A stretch of 64,000 nt of DNA from Phymatolithon calcareum (taxonomy: Eukaryota > Rhodophyta > Florideophyceae > Hapalidiales): NCBI GenBank assembly GCA_977006965.1, contig OZ345361.1, positions 1,798,001 through 1,862,000 on the forward strand. Direction: 5' to 3'. The translations under genes and the position numbers were made by a program. Under the pieces are notes generated by a model, which saw nothing but the letters and a program-made list of their open reading frames with translations, made no database searches and had not been told where the DNA came from. Below, piece after piece: positions 9,775-19,592 of this stretch. Position 1 is the stretch's first letter. Every line of letters begins with the position of its first letter.

Positions 9775-10482
9775 TTATTTTGCTACACCTGCATGACTGC
9801 CCCACACAAATCGACGCAGAAAGTCCTCCCGCGCAGGCCATTTGCCGTCTGTGCATACATCCCCGACCTCTCGGCATTTGCAATTCAGACAATCTGCCGA
9901 TGTGTTCGGTCCACGCATGTTGTACATGATGCACTTTCCAGTACCGGAGTCGCATAAGCATTGCCCACCACACGTTTTACAGTGCTTAACTGTGTTTGGT
10001 CGCTCATCCTGTTCCGAAAACATTTCACATCCTGGGTCATCCGCAACCGATTCCACTGTTTCCTGTGCATCTGCGTTACTGGACTGGGCCCCTTCGCACT
10101 GTCGAACAGTCTTTCCAGTACTCTGTTGCCCTCCTGCCCCTTTGTCTGCTTCTTGTTGGCTACTGGACCCTTTGGGCTCTGGCGTTGTGTTCATATCCGT
10201 CTTTGCGCTGTAACTTTGAACAATAGTATCACTGGGAACGCTGTCGGAGATACCATTCCCCTTCCCGACTGCCTTCGTTGATCCATGTATCTTATTCAAA
10301 ATGTCGGCCGTCCCACCGATTGGGATGTGCAGTCCGCCCGCATGCTCATGTGAGGGTTTCTGGTTCATCCGCAAAGTGTTGTTGGTCGGTATGTGAGTGG
10401 AGCTGCTACAGCGACTCCGGAGAGACCTGACTGGTATATACTCACTTTCTTGTCCTTCCCAATTCCCGCTCCCAGTAGCCAT
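9775..10482 (-). CDS. Hypothetical Cys-rich protein (235 aa)
   Basis: An uninterrupted ATG-initiated frame in a region where most other frames are short. The N-terminal two thirds (to about residue 165) is low complexity, rich in Ser, Gly, Gln, Thr and Lys, without a clear signal peptide or membrane segment. The C-terminal part has a dense cysteine pattern: CKTCGGQCLCDSGTGKC then CLNCKCREVGDVC, roughly C-x2-C-x3-C-x-C-x6-C followed by C-x2-C-x-C-x5-C. That could be a metal-binding or disulphide-rich module, but I do not recognise the family. Open length and the ordered cysteines argue for a real gene or gene remnant; introns cannot be excluded. Confidence 0.4.
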   Translation of the reverse strand: MATGSGNWEGQESEYIPVRSLRSRCSSSTHIPTNNTLRMNQKPSHEHAGGLHIPIGGTADILNKIHGSTKAVGKGNGISDSVPSDTIVQSYSAKTDMNTTPEPKGSSSQQEADKGAGGQQSTGKTVRQCEGAQSSNADAQETVESVADDPGCEMFSEQDERPNTVKHCKTCGGQCLCDSGTGKCIMYNMRGPNTSADCLNCKCREVGDVCTDGKWPAREDFLRRFVWGSHAGVAK

Positions 10483-12189
10483 ACTTCTGCACGCAGTGTT
10501 GAGTAGTGTTATGAGTACTACTCTGACAGCGGTACAGGAACATCTTCATCGGCATCCCGGTGGTACCCATGGTCCACGATAAAACGCGAACGTTTAGACT
10601 ACAAGAGAAATTATCACGCCTAGTATGGTCCCCGACGCTCCAAACTGGGCCCCGGTCCAATCTTTCTGACCTGACTCACAAATACCCAGTCCTTGCTAGG
10701 CGCTGGCACCCCAACTGAGGGCGTTCCTCGACGTCCTATCGCCGTCGGTATTTTCAGTCCTGTGGCCATTGATCTCCGTCACAAGCAGAATCTATTCTTT
10801 CCACGATTGTGGACCGTTTGAGCCGAGCCGGAAAAAGCTGTGGGCCCGCCCTCTCTCCAAGCGGAACCAGGTGAGGTGCACGCGACACGGGCGCTCACTG
10901 TCGGCACGGTAGCAACGCGGAAGCGCGACGAGCAGAATCAACAACGGCAGTGCGACTGCAATCGGTGACAGTCGGGGCGGTTCTAGTCGGGAGAAAGGGC
11001 TCTTGTCTCATGGACACGATCGTCTTCAAGGTCGCAGCTGCGTAGCGTATCGCAATTTGAAGATTTTATTGTAGTGTCCGTTACCCCTTCTTTAAGGTAA
11101 ATTGGCAACGTACTGCATGATATTGCACACTCCCTACACGTTCCCAATACCTACACGTTCCCGCTATCTGCACGTTCCAACTATCTGCCCGTTAAAAGCC
11201 GTGGTCAAAAAGCAAACCGAAATCCTTCTCAAAATCTGTGAACAAAGTGTCATACGCATATTCTACTACGATCGGAGATCAAAAGGGCCAACAGCCAACG
11301 CCAGGCCCGAACTATCGAATCCGAGTGGTGCAAACCCTAAATAAGAGAAGATGAACAAAAAACGCTCGGCTTATGATAAATGGGTGGCACGAAGACGTGC
11401 ACGCCATGTGCATCCTCCACATATCATAGCGTGCACGTTTTCGTGCCAACCCTGCAACACTGGAGGTCGAATGGCGAAATGTGCCAGCAGGCAGGACTTT
11501 CCATGAAAAGTCCACATTTTTGTCGCGGGGAAAGCAACTGGACCGGAACTTGCGGCCTCGGACTGCCGGGTTACAATAGCTCATCCAGATTCAGCAAAGG
11601 AAAAAGCAGCACCGCCAGTCTTACCAACGTGGAGGACGTCGGCTTCCGACTGTCATCACGGGAGAAGCGTCCTTTCTCGTAAACAGTATCACGGCACGCA
11701 TGTCCAACCTCTGCTATGGCCCAGCAACTCGCCGAGAAGTTGAATCCCTTGATGCGGCACTTAGAACCAGTGGAGGCGCCACTGGAAAATACTCCTGGCG
11801 TATTTCCGAAGGAAGCTGCTATCGTCTGAGCTAGGGAGTCTGTACGGGACACTCTCCTTCGTGCTAGTTCAACCGCGAAGAAAGCTTTGTCGAAGAAGCC
11901 GTCGGTACAAGCGATGAGCTTAAGTGCATGGCCATCGCGCAGTCCGTTTCACAGTCGTATGCGTATTAATATGATGTTTTGAACGGCATATACGGTAATG
12001 GTCTACAGAGCTCTTGACCTTGATTTCAGTGCTCGCAACAGAATTTGAAAGTCAGGAACATCAAGATGTTCTTGTCCCCAAACCCAATAGCTGGCGTAGT
12101 ACCGGGAGCGTGGAAGAAGTATCGCGTGGCAGCAAGCACAGTGGCACTTCCTCAATGCCCAACGCTCAACTTTCTCGGAGTTAGCGAAA
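10483..12189. other. Unassigned, partly GC-rich region
   Basis: About 10680-11040 is GC-rich (for example the run of CG-containing words near 10900-10990) and then drops to AT-rich sequence near 11050-11350. Small open frames at 11380-11682 (plus) and 11571-11852 (minus) overlap on opposite strands and have no recognisable motif. No gene is called. Confidence 0.35.
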
Positions 12190-12417
12190 CGATTGTCCTA
12201 CAGGGTCTTACGTTGGACAAAGATATTCAAGCCTGTTTTCTGGCGGATTCTATACATTGGTCTTGGTCAAGGCGTGACGTTCCATTCTGGTGGATTATCG
12301 CAATTGCTCCTATTGCCATCGATGCAGTGGTGTTCTGACCAAGCGTAATGTATTGAATTCTGTCTGGGAAACGGGTTAATATATCATTGTCAAATGTACG
12401 ACCCTGTAGTGCAACAG
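12190..12417. repeat. Inverted pair of related coding fragments
   Basis: The plus strand at about 12190-12260 encodes VLQGLTLDKDIQACFLADSI; the minus strand at about 12417-12347 encodes ALQGRTFDNDILTRFPDRIQ. The DNA of the two arms is clearly related in inverted orientation (for example ACAGGGTCTTACGTTGGACAA against GACCCTGTAGTG and its neighbours). The minus-strand frame extends further upstream (THLALISPLILADIIVLQ, FDQDPMAGGDTTPADG), and the plus-strand frame has a matching weaker LSPNPIAGV. Both look like remnants of one unrecognised gene duplicated head to head or tail to tail. Confidence 0.45.
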
Positions 12418-12591
12418 TCTTGCCAGTTTTGACAATGCCAACCCCGTCTGCAGGTGTCGTATCTCCACCCGCCATAGGATCTTGGTCGAACGAGGCGAGC
12501 ACCTCTTTTGGCAATTCTGGAAGGGTGTTGTCGACGAACTGCAAGACTATTATATCGGCGAGAATAAGCGGAGAGATGAGAGCGAGATGAG

Positions 12592-12789
12592 TCAGATTGC
12601 GGATTTGCGAGCTTGATCAGTACGCAGGGGAGATAAAGCTGGACTTATGCTTCGCGGATCAATCATCGGGTTTGCTTCCGGGTCCCACGGCGGCTTGTTT
12701 TCCCGTACAACGGCGGCACGCTGCTTGACCAAATCATATGTCACTTTCATTCGTGCAACTTCTAGATGAAAAAATCCACTGCAGGCCAT
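12592..12789 (-). other. Short open frame upstream of the inverted fragment
   Basis: 65 codons (FHLEVARMKVTYDLVKQRAA...) just upstream of, and on the same strand as, the 12227-12590 reading, separated by a stop. It may be another piece of the same decayed gene. No family recognised. Confidence 0.2.
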
Positions 12790-12913
12790 TTCAAAAATTG
12801 AAGTGATTGAAGTTGGGCGATGTTCAACTGTGTGCTGCGGTTTCAGTATGCCGAATACGACAAAAATCTCTGATTTTTACCGGCAACTACAGAACCATGA
12901 AGGCCAATGCAGA

Positions 12914-12923
12914 TATATAAAGG
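12914..12923 (+). promoter_or_regulatory. Possible TATA box upstream of the glycosyltransferase
   Basis: TATATAAAGG on the plus strand, 272 bp before the ATG at 13195, in a region without other genes. A good match to a core promoter TATA element; the distance would imply a 5' leader of about 240 bases, possibly with an intron. Confidence 0.35.
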
Positions 12924-13194
12924 CGACGCCCCTTTTCCAAAATAATTTACACACTATGTAGAATCCTGCAAAGGGTCCCCAAGTCCAATCTCAAGCAACG
13001 CGCTCGAACACAGTAAGAAAACTGGTTTTTGGTGCCCAGGTTTTTCATTGGGTTTGTCGATGCATCCAATGCAGGGCGGGTCACCGACTCTGATATGATT
13101 TGATGACTTTAATTACAGTATTTTTTGGTGTTCTGTGCCTCATTGATCAGCCCCGACTTCCCATATAGTTTTTGACAAGGTATCCCAAGAAGGA

Positions 13195-15171
13195 ATGGAC
13201 AAGGGATACCTTGGAATGGGCGGTCTCCGCGAACGGCGCCGTTTTCAACCGTCAGCTCCAATTCCATCCACCCGATACGTTGAGAAGACGCAATCAGGCT
13301 GTGTTGCTGTCAAACGCAGTTCTTTAGTTTTTCTGCTCATCCTGCTTGCACTTCAATCTATAGCCCTGCTCTATGCATTTAAGTCATCCTCTAAAGCCGT
13401 GAACAACCAGAAGAGAGCTAACTTTCTACCTGGTCAACCGAGGAATGACAATGAGGTAGACACTGGGAACCAAGATCCCCTGGATGTCTTGGTGACAGTT
13501 TACGCTTACGACAGGCCGCGACACTTACTGCGATTACTCCAAGACATAGCGCAAGAAGGGGACAACGCCAATTTGCGCATTGGCGTTAATGTCATTGATG
13601 ATAATTCTATGGGATGCGTTTCAGAACCCACTGGCCTCAACATTTTCGAGTCCGCTCTGTCTGCTGAAGACGGTCAATTGGCAAACGATTCAATCATCGG
13701 CGCGACATCTTTCCTGGTTCACCTTACCGAGGCTTTTGACTCTAGTGATTCGTTTCTGCAGCACGCTCCATGTTCCGCCCGTTCGCGCTTCCGCCATGTC
13801 GAAAGCTTCATTCGACAGCGAGCGTGGAGCATGTATGTCTCAAAGTACCGTCACGGTCGTCGCCGTTACTGGCACTTGATTCGTAGCGCGCACTCTCTTT
13901 TGCGGAAACGGCGGGCAAAACTGTATATGTTTTTGCCAGATGATGATCGCCTGGCATCCAACTTTTTCGAAAAGGCGATAAAGGCCTGGAACGGTATTAC
14001 TGACTCGAGGAAAACTACTCTAATGCTGCACGTCGAAGAGTCTCGTGAGCATGTCCCCGTTTGGACCGATGTCAAACCGCGGCTGTACGGCAACGGAATC
14101 TTTCGCATAGGCTGGGTGGAATCAGGAAACTTTTTGTGTGACGGTAAACTCCTAAACCTGTTGAACTGGTCGTTTCCAGCAATCCCGGTGAGCCGATGGG
14201 TGAGAAACCCCCCGATATCCTCAGGAGTTGGCGCCACTCTGTCAGAACTAATTCACTCATCTGGCTTGCGCATGTATCGCACCCAAGAATCTCTTGTCGC
14301 TCATGTTGGTGTCACGCTGTCTAAAATGAACTCTGAGTTTCGGAAGAAGAATGAGCAGTCGTTGGTGACAAAATATTTTGCGGACGGCAATACTGTTTAT
14401 ACTAAGTATCTTCAAGAAGCGGCAACCGTGTCCGCGTCGATGGCGTCGGTCTGGCTTCGTGAAAGCGCACTACACGCGGCGGTAAACAGTCTTGCCCATC
14501 AAGTGGACCACTTGAACGTATATCTAAACGGGTACGATGTTGTGCCCGTGTTTTTGCAGCAGCCCCATATTTCTGTCGTGCAGAGCCAGACAAAGGGGGG
14601 CAAGGGCGACATCGGGGATATTGGGAAGTTTTTTTGGTGCAACGAGCTTGATACTGAGTACCATTTAACTGTGGACGACGACATTATATATCCCGAGAAT
14701 TATGTCAGCAAGCTCCTTGCCTTTCGGCAATCTTTCAATGCCTCTGTCATTGTGGGAGTGCACGGCATTCGCATAATTCAGGAGAGTCTCGTCCCAAGCG
14801 ATCCCGCTGTGCGAGGTCAGGGGTACTACGGTTGTCGAAAAGTGTGGATGGCAATTGAAGAAGTTGTTCATCCAGTGACTGTGCATATATTGGGAACTGG
14901 TACTACTCTTTACAAGGTCAGTGACTTGGGGGTGCTTGATGTGGAGAGCATATTCCAAGAACCTAATATGGCTGATATTTGGCTGGGTGGTCTTGCACAG
15001 AAGCTAATGATTCCAATGGTGGTCATGCCGCATAAAGAAGGCTGGATTCGCGAAGTGCCGGGCACATTTGACGATTCTATTTACAAGCGGTCAACTAAAC
15101 GGCGTAGTTCTGGTCGCCTTCACACGGCAGCTGCCAAGCGTTTTGTACCATGGGTTTTACACGATCCTTGA
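13195..15171 (+). CDS. Type II membrane protein with two glycosyltransferase-like domains (658 aa)
   Basis: Intron-free frame from ATG to TGA. After a basic cytosolic tail comes one membrane segment (about residues 44-62, LVFLLILLALQSIALLYAF), the layout of Golgi type II glycosyltransferases. Domain 1 (about 95-330) opens with DVLVTVYAYDRPRHLLRLLQ, has VIDDNS, and reaches an acidic triad in FLPDDDR near residue 250. Domain 2 (about 405-645) has a GDIGDIGKFFW segment and TVDDDIIYPENYV with the DDD triad near 494-496, resembling bacterial-type GT-A folds in which DxD binds the metal-nucleotide-sugar. So it probably transfers sugars during cell-wall or matrix polysaccharide synthesis in the Golgi; donor and acceptor cannot be told. 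The ATG follows an upstream stretch with in-frame stops and fits the membrane anchor. Confidence 0.75.
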   Translation: MDKGYLGMGGLRERRRFQPSAPIPSTRYVEKTQSGCVAVKRSSLVFLLILLALQSIALLYAFKSSSKAVNNQKRANFLPGQPRNDNEVDTGNQDPLDVLVTVYAYDRPRHLLRLLQDIAQEGDNANLRIGVNVIDDNSMGCVSEPTGLNIFESALSAEDGQLANDSIIGATSFLVHLTEAFDSSDSFLQHAPCSARSRFRHVESFIRQRAWSMYVSKYRHGRRRYWHLIRSAHSLLRKRRAKLYMFLPDDDRLASNFFEKAIKAWNGITDSRKTTLMLHVEESREHVPVWTDVKPRLYGNGIFRIGWVESGNFLCDGKLLNLLNWSFPAIPVSRWVRNPPISSGVGATLSELIHSSGLRMYRTQESLVAHVGVTLSKMNSEFRKKNEQSLVTKYFADGNTVYTKYLQEAATVSASMASVWLRESALHAAVNSLAHQVDHLNVYLNGYDVVPVFLQQPHISVVQSQTKGGKGDIGDIGKFFWCNELDTEYHLTVDDDIIYPENYVSKLLAFRQSFNASVIVGVHGIRIIQESLVPSDPAVRGQGYYGCRKVWMAIEEVVHPVTVHILGTGTTLYKVSDLGVLDVESIFQEPNMADIWLGGLAQKLMIPMVVMPHKEGWIREVPGTFDDSIYKRSTKRRSSGRLHTAAAKRFVPWVLHDP

Positions 15172-15420
15172 TGAGAAGCAGAACCTGCAAGTACTAATTT
15201 TGGAAACCGACTTATTGTATAAAGTTTTACTAATTTATTAATTTAAAGATGTACAAGAAGGTGAGTTTACTTACGATTCACGCCTCCATCTTTCTGCTAC
15301 AAAGATTCTGATTCTCCGTCGGCGATTGGCTCCGTACTGACGAGGGAGGTCAGTCAAACGAGCGCCGCGTATCGGTTCCAGCTCTGCTTAAAAATGCCCC
15401 GCATGCCCACTTGAGCAATG
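15172..15420. other. Convergent 3' spacer
   Basis: 249 bp between the stop of the glycosyltransferase (plus) and the stop of the pseudouridine synthase (minus). AT-rich at its left, presumably holding both 3' ends; no further feature seen. Confidence 0.5.
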
Positions 15421-16942
15421 CTAAACGCGCCACCCACAATATTTAGCCAGGGCTGCGAAATGACTTGTTGGCGGTGCAGTAAAAGTAATAGGCATCTTCG
15501 TATTCGGATTTTCGAGAGTGATTCTCCAGGCGTGAAGCTTCAGTCCTCCCCGAAGAGGATTTTCATCAGCGAATCGAACCTTAGACGGGTCATCTGCAGC
15601 CTCATTCAAAACATCTATTGACTCGTACAAGTCATGCCTTTGAACACAAAATCAAATCCTTTCTTCGGGTAAGTCTCTTGAAAGATATGTCTAACCGTGA
15701 GTCCGAATGAAATTCTAAATGCCAGGCATTTAGATTGGTGGACAATACGTACTCTCGAGGATTGTACAGAGAATCGCCAACGATGGGAAACCCGACTTGC
15801 AAAGCATGCAATCGAATTTGATGCCTGAAATTTCAAATTCAATTGGACGAGTTAGCAGGATGCCACGATCTATCTCCTCAACAGTCAGTGCTTGAAAATA
15901 CATACGTGCGGCCAGTCTCAGGAAAAACGTGCATCAGCGACATCCCCGTAACGCTGGAAGCTAAGACTTTGTACAATGTGCGGGCCGGTTTAGAGTCAGG
16001 TTTGTCAGATCCAACCTCACGAGCAAACTTGATGTTAGCGTTTCTTTGAATGGGAGCTTCAACAAAAAACTCTGTGCCTGGTCCGGCTAAAGGACAGCCA
16101 TCTGCAATGAGCAGGTATTCTTTTTTGATCATGCCTTTCAAGAACTGTTCAGAAATTGGGTGGCACAATTCCTTTTTTTTCGAGAACACCACCTGCCACG
16201 AACAGAACATAGGTTTCACACCTGTTAGAAACCTGAAGAATAGAAAAAGATTTTCTCTGTTCGTTCAACTTACGACACCTGTGGTATGCTATCAAGAAAA
16301 GGTTTATGTGCAGCCGTCGTCAGTTAGCTCATGAACCGCGTCTGGCACGTCGAGGGGAAATAGCCAATGTCTTACCATGTCTAAAGAAAACACGGAATTG
16401 AGGGAGTGTATACGAGAACGTCGAGTTAGATTCATGCATAATGTAGACCTGACATCAGAGTCAGAACAAAGCAAATTCGCACTGTACCTAGTCGATGTAA
16501 AATGTATGGAGGATATCCGCAATGTCCAATGGCACGGTTCAGCAATGAGCCACCTTGAAATCTACAATAGAGCGCGCAAAATGGAGCATAGAATGGTGTC
16601 AATTTCAGAACAAGTCGTCTGGATAGAAGGCCAGGAAATGGATACAGACCTATGGGCGGGGTGCATTTTGACAAAGTCTGGTTTATTCACGACTAAAAAA
16701 TCGTCATCTTCAAAAATTACGTCCAACGGGACTTTGTCTGCCACCAGGGGAATAGCTTTTGATATCTCGCGTATCCGCTGTCGGTCTTGAGGAGAAAGAT
16801 TCTTCACATTGATCGGCCTCAAGTTCATACTTGGAGAAGACAACTGACGTTGGTTGCGGATGTTTCTACGGATCCACGGCGAATTGCTGCGATATCGCAG
16901 AGCACCTGGAGAACATGCCCACGCATAGCTCAACCAGCGCAT
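15421..16942 (-). CDS. RluA-type pseudouridine synthase, seven exons, probably mitochondrial
   Basis: Converts uridine to pseudouridine in RNA. Exons by my reading (minus): 16942-16650, 16561-16488, 16380-16376, 16288-16274, 16192-15906, 15824-15753, 15637-15421; total 320 aa. All introns are GT-AG and 81-115 bp. The joined product reads through the family signature without a gap: VIFEDDDFLVVNKP, MHPAHRFQGGSLLNRA, YILHRLDMHTTGVVVF (catalytic Asp in HRLD), EQFLKGMIKKEYLLIADG, GRTHQIRLHALQVGFPIVGD and a C-terminal LKLHAWRITLENP. The HRLDMHTTGVVVF core needs exons of only 5 nt (ACATG) and 15 nt. The Arg-rich, acid-poor N-terminus (LRYRSNSPWIRRNIRNQ) resembles a mitochondrial presequence. The target RNA is unknown. 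Confidence 0.88.
16274..16288 (-). other. 15-nt micro-exon (HTTGV) of the pseudouridine synthase
   Basis: On the minus strand CATACCACAGGTGTC is preceded by TTGATAG and followed by GTAAGTTG, a full acceptor and donor. It supplies HTTGV, which completes the conserved segment after the catalytic HRLDM. Confidence 0.8.
16376..16380 (-). other. 5-nt micro-exon (ACATG) of the pseudouridine synthase
   Basis: On the minus strand ACATG is preceded by TTTTCTTTAG and followed by GTAAGAC. The previous exon ends CTAG, so G plus ACATG gives Asp-Met. That Asp is the catalytic residue of the HRLD motif, so the enzyme cannot be complete without this exon. Confidence 0.75.
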
Positions 16943-17278
16943 GATACCGCAAATTGAGGACCGAGATTGCTGTTCCGCGCCTTGGGAGACTGATCAATAC
17001 CATTGACACGTCGAGTCCTCTTCACCAGGGAGATATAGACTTGGGTGGGTAAGGGACAGATAAGCACAGATCGAGCAAGTGCATCCACACGTGTCGAACC
17101 AGTGAATACAGAGATGTTTGTATGTTGTACAGGTATGACTTGTATGGTAATCCAGTGCAAAGCTCGACAACCCACTTTGTCACAAGCATAAACATTCCGA
17201 GCTGAAGTCCAGAACCGTGCTCTGCCAAGGCCTATTTGCCTCTCTGGGTCGTGAGCCAAAAAACGGTGATCTAAAATC
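16943..17278. promoter_or_regulatory. Probable bidirectional promoter region
   Basis: 336 bp between the divergent starts of the pseudouridine synthase (minus, 16942) and NDUFA2 (plus, 17279), both likely mitochondrial proteins. No clear TATA element was picked out. Minus-strand open frames here have no motif and are not called. Confidence 0.5.
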
Positions 17279-17907
17279 ATGAGCTGGAGAGCTCGACTTT
17301 CTAAGAGCCTGAACGAATTACGCGTTGTGTATTGCGCAAACTCACAGTCAAGCATGGGGACAAGGTACGACAAGCTTGTATTGCGTCGACATTTCACCGA
17401 TTCATCAACAGAAGGAATCGGTTTTCCTCTTACTGTGAATTGAATTCTCACTCATTTTCGATTGTACTCCATCCGCATCGTTTTCGTGCGGAATTTAACA
17501 TGATTGTCTCCATATGTAATTTGGAAAGAGAATTTGTGAAGTCAAACTACAAAGACCTCAAGGCAATGAATCCAGGTCTTCCCATCTACATAAGAGCTGC
17601 TGATGGAGTTGAACCCCATGTGGCTGCTCGCTATGGTGCGTAATCGTGAATCTAGAAGAACCAGCTTTATGCGCGGTGTGTGTGCGATAGGACTTGTTTG
17701 GATGGCTAACTTTTCGCACTGATGTTTGCCTATGCGCTAATACTGGATATAGAACGCGGAGTATATTCTGTGACTGAAACAAGTGGAATGTCTGCAGACC
17801 AAGTTCTTGCTGCAGTTGAGTCCTTTGAAGCTCAGGCTCCCCAAATCAATTCGGAATCTGGCGGTGGCGGTATCGGCACGAAATTCAAATTAGCAGACGT
17901 TGTCTAA
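17279..17907 (+). CDS. NDUFA2: NADH:ubiquinone oxidoreductase subunit NDUFA2 (B8), three exons
   Basis: Thioredoxin-fold accessory subunit of mitochondrial complex I, placed on the matrix arm. Exons: 17279-17364, 17529-17635, 17753-17907 (introns of 164 and 117 bp, GT-AG); 115 aa. The joined product begins MSWRARLSKSLNELRVVYC, continues SQSSMGTREFVKSNYKDLKA, NPGLPIYIRAADGVEPHVAA and ends with a tail of about 25 residues (EAQAPQINSESGGGG...) beyond the usual end. The WR...LKELR, REFV..NY.DLK, NP.LPI.IR and ARY motifs match the family. Usual family length is about 95-100 aa, so the tail is an addition. The start is the first ATG of exon 1 and matches family N-termini exactly. Confidence 0.92.
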
Positions 17908-18091
17908 GATTTTCGCGTCATGGCATCCCCCTGTGACGGACCTTATTAGATTGACCTTTTGATAAGTGATTTTGTTTCAGAGCGCTCTGACTTTGTATGC
18001 GCACGACCTTTGGTCAAGTCCTTGAAAATTGAACTAATTTTGCAAGTGTCTCACAGTGCCAAAAAAGCAAAGGATCCATGAGGCGCCTGAT
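17908..18091. other. Spacer between NDUFA2 and the methyltransferase-like gene
   Basis: Both neighbours are on the plus strand, 184 bp apart. A pyrimidine-poor TTGCAAGTGTCTCACAG at 18039-18055 resembles a splice acceptor, so the downstream gene could have a 5' non-coding exon here. Confidence 0.35.
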
Positions 18092-19585
18092 ATGTCTGCT
18101 GGAGTTAATATTTTTAGATCCCCTTCCCATTGTCGTGATCACTGTCGAGCTTGGTTTAAGAATGCGGTGCAAGTTGCTGAGCATCATAGTTCGTCCTTGG
18201 CTCGGCGCTGCGAAGTTGGTAAACTTTTCGAGCGCATGATGGGAATCAAACGTTTCCTCAGGCAAGTGGGGCATCAAATAATGTGGCTCAGTTCGGATTC
18301 CCTGATTCAGTTCACTTCGCTGGTGTTTTTGACGGTAATGATGACCACGGAAGGACTCCGAGCCAGTTTAGCATTATCGCGTCAGATTGCTCTCGATTCT
18401 GAACGGCTTTTTGTTCAGAAAGACTCTTCTGCAAATGGAAACGACCATCTACGTCCTGCTCGAGCACTTCTGCAGGCCGATCAAGAAGCGAAATATCCCA
18501 TGGGACCTGCCATTGGCCCTAGTGCTATTGCTCCTCGCACTTCCGAGGGTCAGAATATTACGAGAGGCTCCATTCCGACTAAACGACACTCCAAGAATTA
18601 TCTCGTAAGCCGGGAACAGAGCGGAAGAGCAAGCATGAAGATCAAAAACAGCGGAAAAGAAACGAATGCCCGTGGGAAGGACACAGTAACTCTTCGTGCA
18701 CCTGTGGCAAGACATTCTTGGCGTAAAAAAGCGTCAGGTGCACCGGAAGAAACAACAGAGAAGTCAGTCAACGGTTCTTATCTTCCGAAACCGAGCATGC
18801 AGGAAGACTCCAACGTACATCGAAATGCATCTCAAAGCCGCCAAAATAATTTTCGTGGAGTTCGTACTATGAGTTTGAAAAACTATACGCAAAAGTCTGA
18901 CAACATAACTAGACTCTCGTTTATGATGTATCGTCTGGTGAAAGCATCCAATGTCACCAGTGTTGTGGACGTGCCCTGTAAAAACTCGCTCGCATGGCTT
19001 CCTCCATTTGTGCATCGGCTGGAGTTCGAGATACCTGAGTTCAAATACTACTGCGTGCTTCAGAGTGACAAAGAGTACGAATCGGCGAAGGAGAAGCTTG
19101 GCAACTTGAACTCTATGGTGCTTTTGATTCGCCCTGAATTTTGGAAGTACCCTCTCCCAAAAGCTGATCTTGCCTTCGTTTGGAATGCACTTGGCTTCCT
19201 GGCACCGGAAAGGTCATGGAGTCTATTGCAAGTGCTGCAAAAACTGGATGTGAAATATATGGCGGTGCCCAACTTTCCTTTAGTCGAACGAAACTCAGGT
19301 CTTGCTGCAACACACGGACGAGTCAACGTGCGCAGATCTCCGTATCATTTTGGAGAACCTTCGAGAATAGTGCAGGACGTTCACCAAAGCGGAGGAGAGC
19401 CGAAACAACTCCTGCTCTATGACTCAAGAAGTATTCGGGTAACAAAGTGAGTGTGCTTGACCACTTATTGCAGCAACGGTTTAGTACGTCCTATTGTTCG
19501 TAGACATGCCCGTAACGATTGGAGAATAAAAACTGCAGAATACTTGGATGATTTCTCTTGCGATACTTGTGATTTGCCAATCTAG
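18092..19585 (+). CDS. Membrane-anchored methyltransferase-like protein
   Basis: The frame from ATG 18092 holds a hydrophobic segment (about residues 70-95, LIQFTSLVFLTVMMTTEGLRA), a long Ser/Lys/Arg-rich linker, then a globular C-terminal half. That half has VTSVVDVPCKNSLAWLPPF, similar to the VxDVPCG glycine-rich loop of a class I SAM-dependent methyltransferase family, but with the Gly replaced by Lys. It is followed by LPKADLAFVWNALGFLAPE and VLQKLDVKYMAVPNFP, which match the later strands of that fold. Loss of the Gly makes catalysis doubtful. The frame meets TGA at 19448, but removing 19447-19473 (GTGAGT...TTGCAG, 27 nt) joins it to a further 37 coding codons ending TAG at 19583; I take this as the likely 488-aa product. 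If the short intron is not real, the protein ends at 19450. No RNA substrate or acceptor is inferred. Confidence 0.6.
19447..19473 (+). other. Putative 27-nt intron
   Basis: GTGAGTGTGCTTGACC at the 5' side and ACTTATTGCAG at the 3' side. It contains the in-frame TGA at 19448-19450. Removal keeps the frame (27 is a multiple of three). All other introns in this window are at least 70 nt, so the length is exceptional. Confidence 0.45.
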
Positions 19586-19592
19586 AGTCGTT

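Noticed and set aside
16930-17451. 173-aa minus-strand frame
   Set aside because: Overlaps exon 1 of NDUFA2 antisense and the divergent promoter; no recognisable domain.
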